Shown here one piece after another: positions 29,378 through 37,503 of a stretch of 54,423 bases of DNA (the stretch's first letter is position 1; every line of letters starts with the position of its first letter). The notes beneath the pieces are model-generated. The model saw nothing but the letters and a program-made list of their open reading frames with translations, did not search any database and was not told where the DNA came from. The position numbers and the translations under genes were made by a program. This stretch comes from a virus. The DNA is taken from the IMG/VR virus record IMGVR_UViG_3300023174_000213, positions 1 through 54,423 of that record; one strand, given 5' to 3'.

Positions 29378-29386
29378 TGATAGAAT
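29378..29386 (+). promoter_or_regulatory. Extended -10 promoter for the replication operon
   Basis: TGATAGAAT gives an extended -10 (TGn plus TAGAAT, 29381-29386). The start codon at 29396 is nine bases beyond it, so the leader would be about three bases. No convincing -35 box was seen. Confidence 0.6.
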
Positions 29387-29395
29387 AGAGGGACA

Positions 29396-29866
29396 ATGTA
29401 CTACGTAAAAGACGGGCCGCGTACTCTCGAGTTTGAGGGGCGTCTTCTTGGCGAATCCACTTCTCGGCGCGGTGACTCTATCCGATGGATCGAGTTCAAG
29501 CTGTACCAGACCGGAAGCGGAGCCTACGTTCTTTCGCGCATTGGTCGATCAAAGGTTTATCATACAGCTTCATGTACCTTGGTGTCCCGCTATGGTCTGA
29601 CCGAGGTTGAGTGGAACGACATTGATGTTGACTCCCTTGAATGTCCCGACTGCAAGCCAAGCCCGGAGGCTCAACTAGTGTTCCCTGAAAAGAACCGATA
29701 CTGGGCCCAAGTCAGTGACGAACCACAGGCGGTCCTCGAGGCTCTCTACAAGTATGATGAAGGAGGTGCGCGATATCTGACTAAGGTCGCACAGCGACTG
29801 CTTGAGTCGGCATCACACAACGACTCTCGTATAGAATCTATCTACAGAATAGAGCGCATCCCGTGA
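29396..29866 (+). CDS. Conserved phage protein with possible zinc site
   Basis: 156 residues. The sequence contains YHTASCTLVSRYGL and, 25 residues later, ECPDCKP, giving a His/Cys plus CxxC arrangement that could bind zinc. The first half is beta-rich (RRGDSIRWIEFKLYQTGSGA) and the C-terminus helical. It is the first gene of the replication operon, directly behind a promoter with almost no leader, and shares four bases (GTGA) with the next gene. Function is unknown. Confidence 0.65.
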   Translation: MYYVKDGPRTLEFEGRLLGESTSRRGDSIRWIEFKLYQTGSGAYVLSRIGRSKVYHTASCTLVSRYGLTEVEWNDIDVDSLECPDCKPSPEAQLVFPEKNRYWAQVSDEPQAVLEALYKYDEGGARYLTKVAQRLLESASHNDSRIESIYRIERIP

Positions 29867-30129
29867 TAAATCCAGACTTTCAACACAGCCCCCTGCAAAT
29901 GTTGCTGGTTGAAATGCACGAGCTTCACCAAGAATTACAGCGTCAAGGGTTCTCATCCAAGGACTCTAACGAAATTGTCGGCCACATCTTGTACGATCAG
30001 ATGATGGACCGTCCCCTTGTGTCGGACGAAGATGTCCAGTACACTGAAGACCTAGAAGATTTAGACAACGACAACGACGAAGGAGATTTACTAGATGACG
30101 ACGACCCCAGCGGAGAGCGGCCTCTCTAA
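29863..30129 (+). CDS. Small acidic protein upstream of DNA polymerase
   Basis: 88 residues, GTG start in a GTGA overlap with the previous stop. The N-terminal half is helical (LQMLLVEMHELHQELQRQGF); the C-terminus is highly acidic (EDLDNDNDEGDLLDDDDP). Its last 35 bases overlap the polymerase gene in another frame. The acid tail resembles DNA-mimic or protein-docking tails, but no family was recognised. Translation is supported by the coupled arrangement. Confidence 0.6.
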   Translation: MINPDFQHSPLQMLLVEMHELHQELQRQGFSSKDSNEIVGHILYDQMMDRPLVSDEDVQYTEDLEDLDNDNDEGDLLDDDDPSGERPL

Positions 30130-31936
30130 CGTCAAGCTTCACTTGGTAGACACTGTCGAAAAGGCAGAACAGTTTCTCTCGTGGCTTGGCGAGCGCCGAC
30201 CGATGAACGCTATTGCCATTGATATTGAAACGGGCGAGAAGCCAGGCGGTCGTCGCACCGATACATTCTCCCCGTGGCACGGAAACATTCGCCTTGTTCA
30301 GGTGGGCGACGCACAGCAAGGCTGGGCAATCCCGTGGGAAGAGTGGTCTGGAGTTTTCTATCAGGGGATGGAGAACTATGACGGTCCAATTGTCTGCCAC
30401 AACATTGCGTTTGAGGCCCGGTGGTTTGCCGTCAAGTCACGCTGGGATTTGCCGTGGCACCAAGCTCACGACACCATGATTATGGCTCAAATCATTGACC
30501 CTCTCGGGACAGCAGCACTCAAGCGCCTTGCGGCTCGCTATGTAGATGGTCGCTCGGTTGCTTTGCAAGACACTCTCGATCGTCAATTCATGGATAACGG
30601 ATGGACGTGGGGGACTGTCCCCGTCACGTTTGAGCCATATTGGGCATATGGAGCACTGGACACCGTACTGACGATGCGTCTGTTCGAGCAGTTTTATGAA
30701 CTCTGCGGTCCGGGGAAGCCATATAGTATTCCCTACGAACTTGAGATGGCTGCTCGCAAGATTGTTACGCGCATGGAAATCAACGGCGCTCGAATCAATC
30801 TTGAGTACTCCAAGAGCAAGTACGACGAACTCCTGAGCTACTCCGACTCCGTCAAGGAGTGGGCCAAAAATGCTCATGGCGGTATATCAATCACAAGCAA
30901 CATGCAACTTGTCCATGCCTTTGAGGGGCTGGGTGCTGACATCACGGAGACCACTCCGTCAGGCAATAAGTCGGTTAGCAAGGATCAACTCTCCATGCTA
31001 GTCCGTGACGGTAATGCAGATGTCAAGCAGTTGGCTGATGCCGTACTCAAGCAACGCAAGGCCGACAAGCTAGCTAGCTCGTACTTCCTCAACTTCATCA
31101 ACGACAATGTCGATGGGTTTGTACACCCGTCCATCAACCTACTGCGTGCTCGTACTGGTCGTATGTCGATTACTGAACCTGCGCTTCAGACCCTTCCCTC
31201 TGGGGATGCCACAGTTCGTCGTGCGTTTATTCCGAAGGATGAGGACCACGTCATTATCTCGTCCGACCTTGATCAAGTCGAGTTCCGTATCACTGCCAAC
31301 TACAGCGAAGATGCAACCCTTATCAAGTTGTTCCACGATGCCGATGCGACTGGTGGAGACGTATTTACCTCGATCATGCAGCAGGTCTACCAAGATAACA
31401 CACTGACCAAATCAGACCCTCGTCGTAAACTCATCAAGGGTGTTATCTACGGCAAGCTTTATGGTGCTGGTGTCGACAAGATGGCTCTGACCGCAGGTGT
31501 TACAACTGAAATCATGCGTGAGGTTGTCGAGGCTTTCGACGGAAACTACCCCGGTGTCAAGATGTTCCAGAAGCGAATTGAAGAATCTGGGATGCGTCGT
31601 TTTCGTGAAGAGGGCAGGGGCTACGTTATGACTCGTACCGGACGTCGACTCCCCTGCGACGACGACCGCGTTTACTCGCTGACCAACTACCTCATTCAGG
31701 GAACGGCAGCAGAAGTATTCAAGCAGAGCCTGATTCGACTTGATCAGGCTGACCTGACAGAACTTCTTATTGTCCCTGTGCACGACGAAATTGTGCTTCA
31801 GGCACCGCGAGAGAATGCTGCAGAAATTATGCGCGTTGTGCAGTCCTGCATGACTACCACTGAAGGCTGGGATATTCCACTCACCGCTGGAGTAGACGGA
31901 CCGTTTGAGAACTGGGGCCAGAAGTACGATGCCTAA
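30095..31936 (+). CDS. polA: DNA polymerase I (family A) with 3'-5' exonuclease domain
   Basis: 613 residues, ATG at 30095 with GAAGGAG at 30079-30085 inside the preceding gene. The exonuclease domain shows DIET (about residue 43), CHNIAFEARW and YGALD. The polymerase domain shows motif A SSDLDQVEFR (about 389), motif B RKLIKGVIYGKLYG (about 445) and motif C VPVHDEIVLQ (about 560). There is no 5'-3' exonuclease domain, as usual for phage replicative enzymes. The residue equivalent to E. coli Phe762 is Tyr, as in T7 polymerase, and motif A has Leu where Tyr or Phe is common. It should replicate the phage genome with the helicases and primase encoded here. Confidence 0.95.
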   Translation: MTTTPAESGLSNVKLHLVDTVEKAEQFLSWLGERRPMNAIAIDIETGEKPGGRRTDTFSPWHGNIRLVQVGDAQQGWAIPWEEWSGVFYQGMENYDGPIVCHNIAFEARWFAVKSRWDLPWHQAHDTMIMAQIIDPLGTAALKRLAARYVDGRSVALQDTLDRQFMDNGWTWGTVPVTFEPYWAYGALDTVLTMRLFEQFYELCGPGKPYSIPYELEMAARKIVTRMEINGARINLEYSKSKYDELLSYSDSVKEWAKNAHGGISITSNMQLVHAFEGLGADITETTPSGNKSVSKDQLSMLVRDGNADVKQLADAVLKQRKADKLASSYFLNFINDNVDGFVHPSINLLRARTGRMSITEPALQTLPSGDATVRRAFIPKDEDHVIISSDLDQVEFRITANYSEDATLIKLFHDADATGGDVFTSIMQQVYQDNTLTKSDPRRKLIKGVIYGKLYGAGVDKMALTAGVTTEIMREVVEAFDGNYPGVKMFQKRIEESGMRRFREEGRGYVMTRTGRRLPCDDDRVYSLTNYLIQGTAAEVFKQSLIRLDQADLTELLIVPVHDEIVLQAPRENAAEIMRVVQSCMTTTEGWDIPLTAGVDGPFENWGQKYDA

Positions 31937-32405
31937 GTTTGTGCTGGCAGTAGACCCCGGAAAAGTTACGGGCATGGCGCTCGCTGCCTTTGAAAAGGGA
32001 GGCGACCCTCAACTAGTATGGGCCGACGAACTGGAGATGTACGAGTACTACCGAAAGCTTCACGAGCTGTTCGTGACGTACGGAGACGATCTTGAGATTG
32101 TCTGCGAAAAATTTACAATTAATGTGCAGACGGCTAAAAAGTCTCAGGCTCCATACAGCCTCGAGTGTATCGGTGTTCTCAAAGCGGTCATGATGTACTA
32201 TGGCCGCGACCCCGAGGAGCTGAAGTACCAACTTCCTGCCAATGCAATGAGCATGTTTCCTAATGTCAAGATCAAGACCATGGGCTACTGGTACCGAGGA
32301 GGTGCTGGGCACGCCCTCGATGCAATTCGACATGCGCTACTTTATGTGGTACAACAGGAGAAGTGGAATTTTTTACCACTACTCAGAAAAGGAAATGACG
32401 AATGA
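31929..32405 (+). CDS. RuvC-like Holliday junction resolvase/nuclease
   Basis: 158 residues from ATG 31929, overlapping the polymerase stop by 8 bases; an earlier in-frame ATG at 31905 would overlap more. The RNase H-fold motifs are visible: first strand FVLAVDPGKVTGMALA with the leading Asp, EKF after the fourth strand, and the C-terminal helix GHALDAIRHALLY with the last catalytic Asp. RuvC-like proteins resolve branched DNA before packaging. The gene sits in a four-base ATGA overlap with the helicase. Confidence 0.75.
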   Translation: MPKFVLAVDPGKVTGMALAAFEKGGDPQLVWADELEMYEYYRKLHELFVTYGDDLEIVCEKFTINVQTAKKSQAPYSLECIGVLKAVMMYYGRDPEELKYQLPANAMSMFPNVKIKTMGYWYRGGAGHALDAIRHALLYVVQQEKWNFLPLLRKGNDE

Positions 32406-34189
32406 CGATTAATGTCGAACTGAACGAGGAACGCACACAAATCCTTATTAGCGCCGAGTGGCGTTTCAAGGAGCTGTGTAAGACGATTCCTGGTGCGACA
32501 TGGGACTCCAAGAGCGATGTGTGGCGTATGCCCGTCTCGTGGTCTGGCTGCCTTGCCCTGCGCTCTACGTTCCGAGATGCCCTTGCAATTGGTCCGGGAC
32601 TGGCGCAGTGGGCAACGGATGAGCGAACTAGTCGTATCGATCCTGCTAATGCACTGCGTGAACTTACCGCCTCAGACGAGGGCGATGTCGACCTGTTTCC
32701 CCACCAGCGTGCTGGTGTTGAGTTCTTGATTACCGCACGTCAGGCGTTGTTGGCCGACGAGCCTGGACTCGGCAAGACTGCACAAGCTATTCGCGCTATC
32801 AAGAAACTCCACGATCGGGGGGAAGATGTATTTCCTGCCTTGATTGTCTGCCCCAATACCCTCAAAAAGAACTGGGAACGCGAGTTTGACAAGTGGTGGC
32901 CAGGTATAGACGTAACCGTCATTGGCGGTACGGCTGTACAGCGTCGCAAGCAGTTTGAAGAACCGTCTCAGGTCTATGTCATTAACTGGGAAAGCCTCCG
33001 CACACACTCGCGCTTGGCTCCCTATGGCTCAGTTTCGCTAGCTCGCTGTAAAGCGTGTGGCGGAGAGAACGGGTCTATGACCGAAAGTCGCTGTGAGGTT
33101 CACCCACGCGAGCTTAATTCTATTGAATTCAAGGCTGTGGTCGCGGATGAAATCCACCGATCCAAAGACCCCAAGTCAAAGCAGACTCGCGCTCTGTGGT
33201 CGGCGTCGGGTAACGCAGATATTCGATTTGCGCTGACCGGAACTCCGATTGCCAAAGATGTTGTCGACCTGTGGCCGATCTACCACTGGCTTGCCCCAAC
33301 TGAATTCCCGAGCCGTACTCGCTGGATTGACCGAATGGTCGATACCATGTTCAATGCTTTCGGTGGGATGATGGTTCTCGGTGTCAAGCCTCAGATGGAG
33401 GACGAGTTTTACGCCTCAATCAACCCTCGTATGCGTCGCATGCTCAAGCAGGTTGTGCTCCCGTGGCTCCCCGAAGTCATTGTTGACCGTCGCGATGTTG
33501 AGATGTCAGTCAAGCAGAAAAAAGCGTACAAGGATATGAAAGAGCAGATGATTGCCGAGATTGAGGACGGTGGCGTTGTTACTGCTCCCTCGGTCCTGAC
33601 TCAGACTCTTCGTCTCCTCCAGCTCTCAAGTGCATACGCTACCATCGAGATTGACGAGAACTCGGGCGAAGAGCGCGTGATCCTCTCAGAGCCATCGTGC
33701 ACGATTGATGCCTTGATGGATGACATTAAGAACGGTGACTTTGGTGAAGATTCGGTTGCTGTCTCTGCTGTATCTCGGCAGTTGATTTACTTACTCAGTG
33801 CTCGTCTCACCAGGGAAGGCATTGCTCATGGCCTTATCACAGGGGCTCAGAGTGGCGATGAGCGACAGTACGCTATCGACGACTTCCAGTCTGGGCGCAC
33901 TAAGTGGATACTCTTTACGGCCCAAGCAGGGGGCGTTGGAGTGACCCTGACGGCAGCTCGTCGACTCATTCGTCTGCAACGTCCGTGGTCTCTCGTTGAT
34001 GATCGACAGGTCAATGACCGCGTTCACCGTATTGGTTCTGAGATTCACGACTCAATCATTATTACCGACTACGTCACTGGTGGAACTGTGCAGGAACGCG
34101 TAGTTGACGTGTTAGAATCAAAATCCGACAACTTCGAACAGATTGTCAAGGACAAGGAGCAACTCCTCAAGATGCTCAAAGAAGGGTAA
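32402..34189 (+). CDS. SNF2/superfamily 2 DNA helicase
   Basis: 595 residues. The N-terminal ~90 residues are a HARP-like accessory segment (WDSKSDVWRMPVSWSG). Helicase motifs: I LADEPGLGKT (about residue 118), II ADEIH (248), III LTGTPIAKD, V TAQAGGVGVTLT, VI QVNDRVHRIG (about 538). A Cys/His cluster (CKACGG...C...H) is inserted just before motif II and could bind zinc. Phage SNF2-like helicases act in replication fork remodelling or recombination. It is coupled to the RuvC-like gene. Confidence 0.88.
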   Translation: MTINVELNEERTQILISAEWRFKELCKTIPGATWDSKSDVWRMPVSWSGCLALRSTFRDALAIGPGLAQWATDERTSRIDPANALRELTASDEGDVDLFPHQRAGVEFLITARQALLADEPGLGKTAQAIRAIKKLHDRGEDVFPALIVCPNTLKKNWEREFDKWWPGIDVTVIGGTAVQRRKQFEEPSQVYVINWESLRTHSRLAPYGSVSLARCKACGGENGSMTESRCEVHPRELNSIEFKAVVADEIHRSKDPKSKQTRALWSASGNADIRFALTGTPIAKDVVDLWPIYHWLAPTEFPSRTRWIDRMVDTMFNAFGGMMVLGVKPQMEDEFYASINPRMRRMLKQVVLPWLPEVIVDRRDVEMSVKQKKAYKDMKEQMIAEIEDGGVVTAPSVLTQTLRLLQLSSAYATIEIDENSGEERVILSEPSCTIDALMDDIKNGDFGEDSVAVSAVSRQLIYLLSARLTREGIAHGLITGAQSGDERQYAIDDFQSGRTKWILFTAQAGGVGVTLTAARRLIRLQRPWSLVDDRQVNDRVHRIGSEIHDSIIITDYVTGGTVQERVVDVLESKSDNFEQIVKDKEQLLKMLKEG

Positions 34190-34193
34190 ATCT

Positions 34194-34322
34194 GTGGCTA
34201 AGAAAAGAGGAAAGTCCTCTGGCATCCGCAATAACGATCGTCAGAATGGCAAAGGATTTAAGAAACACCCCAAGCAGTTTGATGCTGAAAAGCGTCGACT
34301 TGTTCCGGCACCTCCTAAATAA
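34194..34322 (+). CDS. Small highly basic protein
   Basis: 42 residues starting GTG at 34194 with GAAGGG upstream, ending at TAA 34320-34322. The sequence starts VAKKRGKSSGIRNNDRQNGK and is packed with Lys, Arg, Asn and Gln, so it probably binds nucleic acid or is disordered. It is squeezed between the helicase (4 bp) and the nuclease (12 bp) in the same operon, which supports translation. No family recognised. Confidence 0.55.
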   Translation: MAKKRGKSSGIRNNDRQNGKGFKKHPKQFDAEKRRLVPAPPK

Positions 34323-34334
34323 GGGAACTACAAA

Positions 34335-35270
34335 ATGACAGAAGGAACCTACACGCTCTCCAACTCGGAGATCCAGACGTATAAGGACTGTCGCCGTAAA
34401 TGGTGGCTGGCCTACTACCGACGCCTGAAGCCGAAGCAGAAGAAGTACAGCGGCCCACTGGCTCTCGGATCTCGTGTCCACGAGGCACTCGACCAGTACT
34501 ACTCGACTGACTCTCCGCTTCTCGACATCTACGCTGGCCTCGTTCACGAGGAGCGCAAGCTCGTCGAGGCTCAGACAGAGTTTACAAGCGACTTCGAGAC
34601 AGAAGCCGATCTTGGTCGTATCATGCTCGAAGGCTACCTTGACTGGGTTGAGGAGGAAGGAATCGACGCTGACCTCGAGTTTATCTCGACGGAAGAGATC
34701 CTGACCATGCCGATGTTTGACGGTAGCGTTGAACTTCAGGGAAAACTGGATATGCGAGTTCGCCGTAAGGCGGATGGTGTTCGTATGTTCCGCGATTTCA
34801 AGACGGTGGGCGGATCGTTCACTCAGTTTGGCGAGACTGCTCACATGAATGAGCAAATCCTTACTTACATGCTTTTAGAGAATGCCCAGAACGAGGGAAC
34901 GGATGAGCGAAGCGAAGGTGGTCTCTTTACCCTCCTCAAGAAGGTAAAGCGCACTGCTACCGCAAAGCCACCGTTCTACGATCAATTCGAAGTACGACAC
35001 AATGTATACACGTTGCGAGCCTTCTGGCAGCGACTTCATGGTGTAGTATCAGACTTGATAAGAACTAAAGATGCTTTGGACAATGGCGAAAGTCACTTTG
35101 CAGTGGCCTATCCTCGTCCAAACCGAGACTGCAAGTGGAAGTGCGAATTCTTTGCTGTCTGCCCTCTCATCGATGATGGAAGTGCCGCAGAGTCAGCTTT
35201 GGAAATGGGCTACGAAGCTGCAGACCCGTATGCATACTACGGAAAAGACGACCCGAAAGGTAGTGAATAG
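34335..35270 (+). CDS. Cas4/RecB-like PD-(D/E)XK exonuclease with Fe-S cluster cysteines
   Basis: 311 residues. The nuclease core has LALGSRVHEALDQYY (helix with His), QGKLDMRV and FRDFKTVG (catalytic Asp and D-x-K), then the QxxxY-type helix NEQILTYMLL. C19 (YKDCRRKW) together with C266, C270 and C276 near the end fits the four-cysteine 4Fe-4S arrangement of AddB/Cas4 nucleases. Such enzymes resect DNA ends for recombination. It overlaps the RecA-like ATPase by one base, suggesting they work together in annealing or recombination. Confidence 0.85.
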   Translation: MTEGTYTLSNSEIQTYKDCRRKWWLAYYRRLKPKQKKYSGPLALGSRVHEALDQYYSTDSPLLDIYAGLVHEERKLVEAQTEFTSDFETEADLGRIMLEGYLDWVEEEGIDADLEFISTEEILTMPMFDGSVELQGKLDMRVRRKADGVRMFRDFKTVGGSFTQFGETAHMNEQILTYMLLENAQNEGTDERSEGGLFTLLKKVKRTATAKPPFYDQFEVRHNVYTLRAFWQRLHGVVSDLIRTKDALDNGESHFAVAYPRPNRDCKWKCEFFAVCPLIDDGSAAESALEMGYEAADPYAYYGKDDPKGSE

Positions 35271-36025
35271 TGTCTGATATTCAGCGCTCTCTGACGATGA
35301 TGATTTATGGCGCGTCAAAGGTGGGTAAGTCTACTTTTGCCGTCACAGCACCATATCCTCGTCTCATGCTCGATGTGGAGGGCGGCCACCGCTTCCTTCC
35401 CATCAACGTCAAGTACTGGGACCCCATGCGGGAAGAACCCCCGGTGGCTGACGGAACTTGGGACACCTGTGTTGTGATTGTTCGCGATCTCCACGTTGTC
35501 CTCAAGGCCTATCAGTGGCTTCAGGCTGGTAAGCACCAGTTCAAGTCTTTGATCATCGACTCCATTTCGGAGTTGCAGGACAAGTACATGACCGACATTG
35601 CAGGACAGGATGCGGTCAAGATGCAACAGTGGGGCGAAATCCTGCGTCGTATGGGAGCATTCCTCCGCGACGTTCGTGACCTCACCTCACACCCGACGGC
35701 ACCTCTCGAGGCTGTCGTTCTCACGGCAATGGCTCAGGAGCGTGAAGGTGTCATGCACCCTTACCTCCAAGGACAGCTCAAAACTCAGGCACCGTACTTC
35801 TACGATATCCTTGGGTACCTGTCTAACGAGACATTCCCGAATCCCGATCCCATGCAACCACCGTACAAGGTTCGCCGTCTGTACGTTGAGCGCACGGAAA
35901 AGTTTGAAGCAGGCGAGCGCGTACAAGGTCGACTCGGTTCAATTGTTGAACAAGGTGACCTCGGAGTCGAGCGTATGCTAGACTTGATTTTCGGACCCCG
36001 TACTCAGCCGAGTGCGGACCAGTAA
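35270..36025 (+). CDS. RecA-like ATPase (Sak4-type recombination protein)
   Basis: 251 residues, GTG in a TAGTG overlap with the nuclease. Walker A is GASKVGKST at residues 13-21 and Walker B is LIIDSISEL near residue 95. The AAA_24/Sak4 layout, and the position between an Fe-S nuclease and an SSB-like protein, indicate a phage single-strand annealing or strand exchange protein. The C-terminus (RVQGRLGSIVEQGDLGVERM) is conserved in style with other actinophage members. A RadA-like regulatory role cannot be excluded. Confidence 0.8.
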   Translation: MSDIQRSLTMMIYGASKVGKSTFAVTAPYPRLMLDVEGGHRFLPINVKYWDPMREEPPVADGTWDTCVVIVRDLHVVLKAYQWLQAGKHQFKSLIIDSISELQDKYMTDIAGQDAVKMQQWGEILRRMGAFLRDVRDLTSHPTAPLEAVVLTAMAQEREGVMHPYLQGQLKTQAPYFYDILGYLSNETFPNPDPMQPPYKVRRLYVERTEKFEAGERVQGRLGSIVEQGDLGVERMLDLIFGPRTQPSADQ

Positions 36026-36051
36026 CAAAACCCGATTACTAAGGAGATAAA

Positions 36052-36660
36052 GTGACACAGATCAACTGGGGAGAAATAATTAAGGAAGCCGCTGATAGCG
36101 GTACATCCTTTGAGCCCCTTCCCGTAGGAGACTACAACCTCACCATCAAGGAAGCCTCATATAAGAAAGCCCAGAGTGGCCGCGATATGTGGAAGATCAC
36201 CACTGAGGTGATTGATGGCCCTCACGCACGTCGTCGTGTGTGGAACAACCTTGTCCTCGTCACGGAGAACCCTACCGCTCTTGGTATGTTTTTCCGTAAG
36301 ATGGGTGCACTCGGACTCACTCAAGAGTTTTTTGCTCAGAACCCCGACGTTGACACGATTGCTCGTGCCATGATCGGTCGTTCATTCCGTGGTCAGGTCA
36401 CTCAGGCTGACTACCAGGGTAAAATCAACAACGAAATCCAGATGTTCTACCCGATCTCGACACAGCCCGGTGTTGCGACTACCGTCGTAGCTCCTGTGTC
36501 TGCGCCCGCCCCCGCCGTTGCTTTTGCGCCCCCTGTGGCCGCTCCTGCTCCGGCTCTTGCTCCCGTTGTCAGCGCTCCTGTGGCTCCCCCCGCCCCAGCT
36601 GTTGCTGCTCCGGTTGGTGCACCTCCCATTCCTGGTGCACTCCCCTCTGCTCCTTTCTAA
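36052..36660 (+). CDS. Single-stranded DNA-binding-like protein (DUF669 type) with Pro/Ala tail
   Basis: 202 residues, GTG preceded by AAGGAG. The first ~145 residues (LPVGDYNLTIKEASYKKAQS, IDGPHARRRVWNNLVL) fit the DUF669 family, an OB-fold-like group encoded beside phage recombination genes. The last 55 residues are almost only Pro, Ala and Val and end ALPSAPF. The terminal Pro-Phe recalls the partner-binding tip of bacterial SSB, although the acidic residues are missing. It ends the recombination string: a strong terminator follows directly. Confidence 0.75.
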   Translation: MTQINWGEIIKEAADSGTSFEPLPVGDYNLTIKEASYKKAQSGRDMWKITTEVIDGPHARRRVWNNLVLVTENPTALGMFFRKMGALGLTQEFFAQNPDVDTIARAMIGRSFRGQVTQADYQGKINNEIQMFYPISTQPGVATTVVAPVSAPAPAVAFAPPVAAPAPALAPVVSAPVAPPAPAVAAPVGAPPIPGALPSAPF

Positions 36661-36668
36661 TCGGTGAG

Positions 36669-36711
36669 CAACAAGATAGGCCCAAACGCTGAGTTTGGGT
36701 CTATTTTGTTG
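36669..36711 (+). terminator. Strong intrinsic terminator
   Basis: A 19-bp stem (36669-36687 with 36693-36711, two G-T wobbles) has a GCTGA loop. Its core is CCCAAAC/GTTTGGG, and the lower half is A-rich on the 5' side and T-rich on the 3' side, so the upper stem is followed by TATTTTGTTGT. It ends the replication/recombination transcript. Confidence 0.85.
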
Positions 36712-36717
36712 TAGAAT
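36712..36717 (+). promoter_or_regulatory. Promoter -10 abutting the terminator
   Basis: TAGAAT directly follows the terminator stem. The message would have a leader of about 20 bases with AGGAG at 36736-36740 before the ATG at 36745. No clear -35 was seen. Confidence 0.55.
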
Positions 36718-36744
36718 AGAAGTACACTTTAACTTAGGAGAACA

Positions 36745-37173
36745 ATGTCTAAAGTAGACTTTTCTTGGGTAGACGAACAAATGGCAGGAGCCAAAGTTCG
36801 TATCCCTGTGGGTAAATTAACTGTCGCGCTGTTAAAGGCATGGGACGGTATTGCCACAGATGCGCTGACCCCGGCACAGATTGAAGAGGGCTTGACCCTA
36901 TTTAAGCACCTCGCGCAGAGCCACTCGGTCTTAGAGCCCTATAAGGATGAGATTTGGGTAGACGCTCGTCCGGGAGACCTCAAGGTTGCTGACTTTATTC
37001 GCGTCAAATCAGATGCATTTACAGGCGATCAAGGAGTACGCCTCAATGGAAGGCGCGGAAAGATTGTTGGAATTCGCTATGGAGACATTGTCTTTCGATC
37101 GGACGACGATCGTAAGCCTCTGCTCGATGGCGTCCACCTCCCGCCGAGCAAGCTCGAGAAGCGTGTGGTCTAG
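36745..37173 (+). CDS. Conserved phage protein of unknown function
   Basis: 142 residues starting MSKVDFSWVDEQMAGAKVRI. The first 75 residues are helical (ALTPAQIEEGLTLFKHLAQS); the second half is beta-rich with an SH3-like barrel look (GVRLNGRRGKIVGIRYGDIV). It is transcribed from its own leadered promoter and is the first of three small genes ending in the WhiB regulator, so it may be co-expressed with that regulator. No function recognised. Confidence 0.65.
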   Translation: MSKVDFSWVDEQMAGAKVRIPVGKLTVALLKAWDGIATDALTPAQIEEGLTLFKHLAQSHSVLEPYKDEIWVDARPGDLKVADFIRVKSDAFTGDQGVRLNGRRGKIVGIRYGDIVFRSDDDRKPLLDGVHLPPSKLEKRVV

Positions 37174-37503
37174 TTGGAACGTCGCGGTGAAGTGCTCTGG
37201 ATGGAGTGGGGCGGCCACCACTGCCCTCTTCATCATCGAGTAATTTATTACACAGAAGAATTTGTAGACGTTGATCATGAGACGGTGTTCGGCGGGCTTG
37301 TCTCAGCCGTGCAGCGAAGTGGGCTTGTCGATGGACTTGGTGAAGCCTACCGCGTAGTCGACATCATAAATATTTACAAAGGTTATTTTGGATACGTCGA
37401 CGGCGACGATGAGCCACAAGTGTGTGACCACGAAGGGTGGACTCCTCGGGGAGATCTAGTGGACACAATTTTAGTAGGAACATGGGTTGGACTTGATGTC
37501 TGA
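37174..37503 (+). CDS. Hypothetical protein
   Basis: 109 residues if the TTG directly after the previous stop is used; an ATG at 37201 would give a 100-residue protein starting MEWGGHHCPLHHRV. The His/Cys-rich GGHHCPLHH near the N-terminus might bind a metal. The rest is mixed alpha/beta with an acidic C-terminus. It overlaps the WhiB gene by 8 bases. Function unknown; the start is uncertain because neither site has a good ribosome binding sequence. Confidence 0.55.
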   Translation: MERRGEVLWMEWGGHHCPLHHRVIYYTEEFVDVDHETVFGGLVSAVQRSGLVDGLGEAYRVVDIINIYKGYFGYVDGDDEPQVCDHEGWTPRGDLVDTILVGTWVGLDV

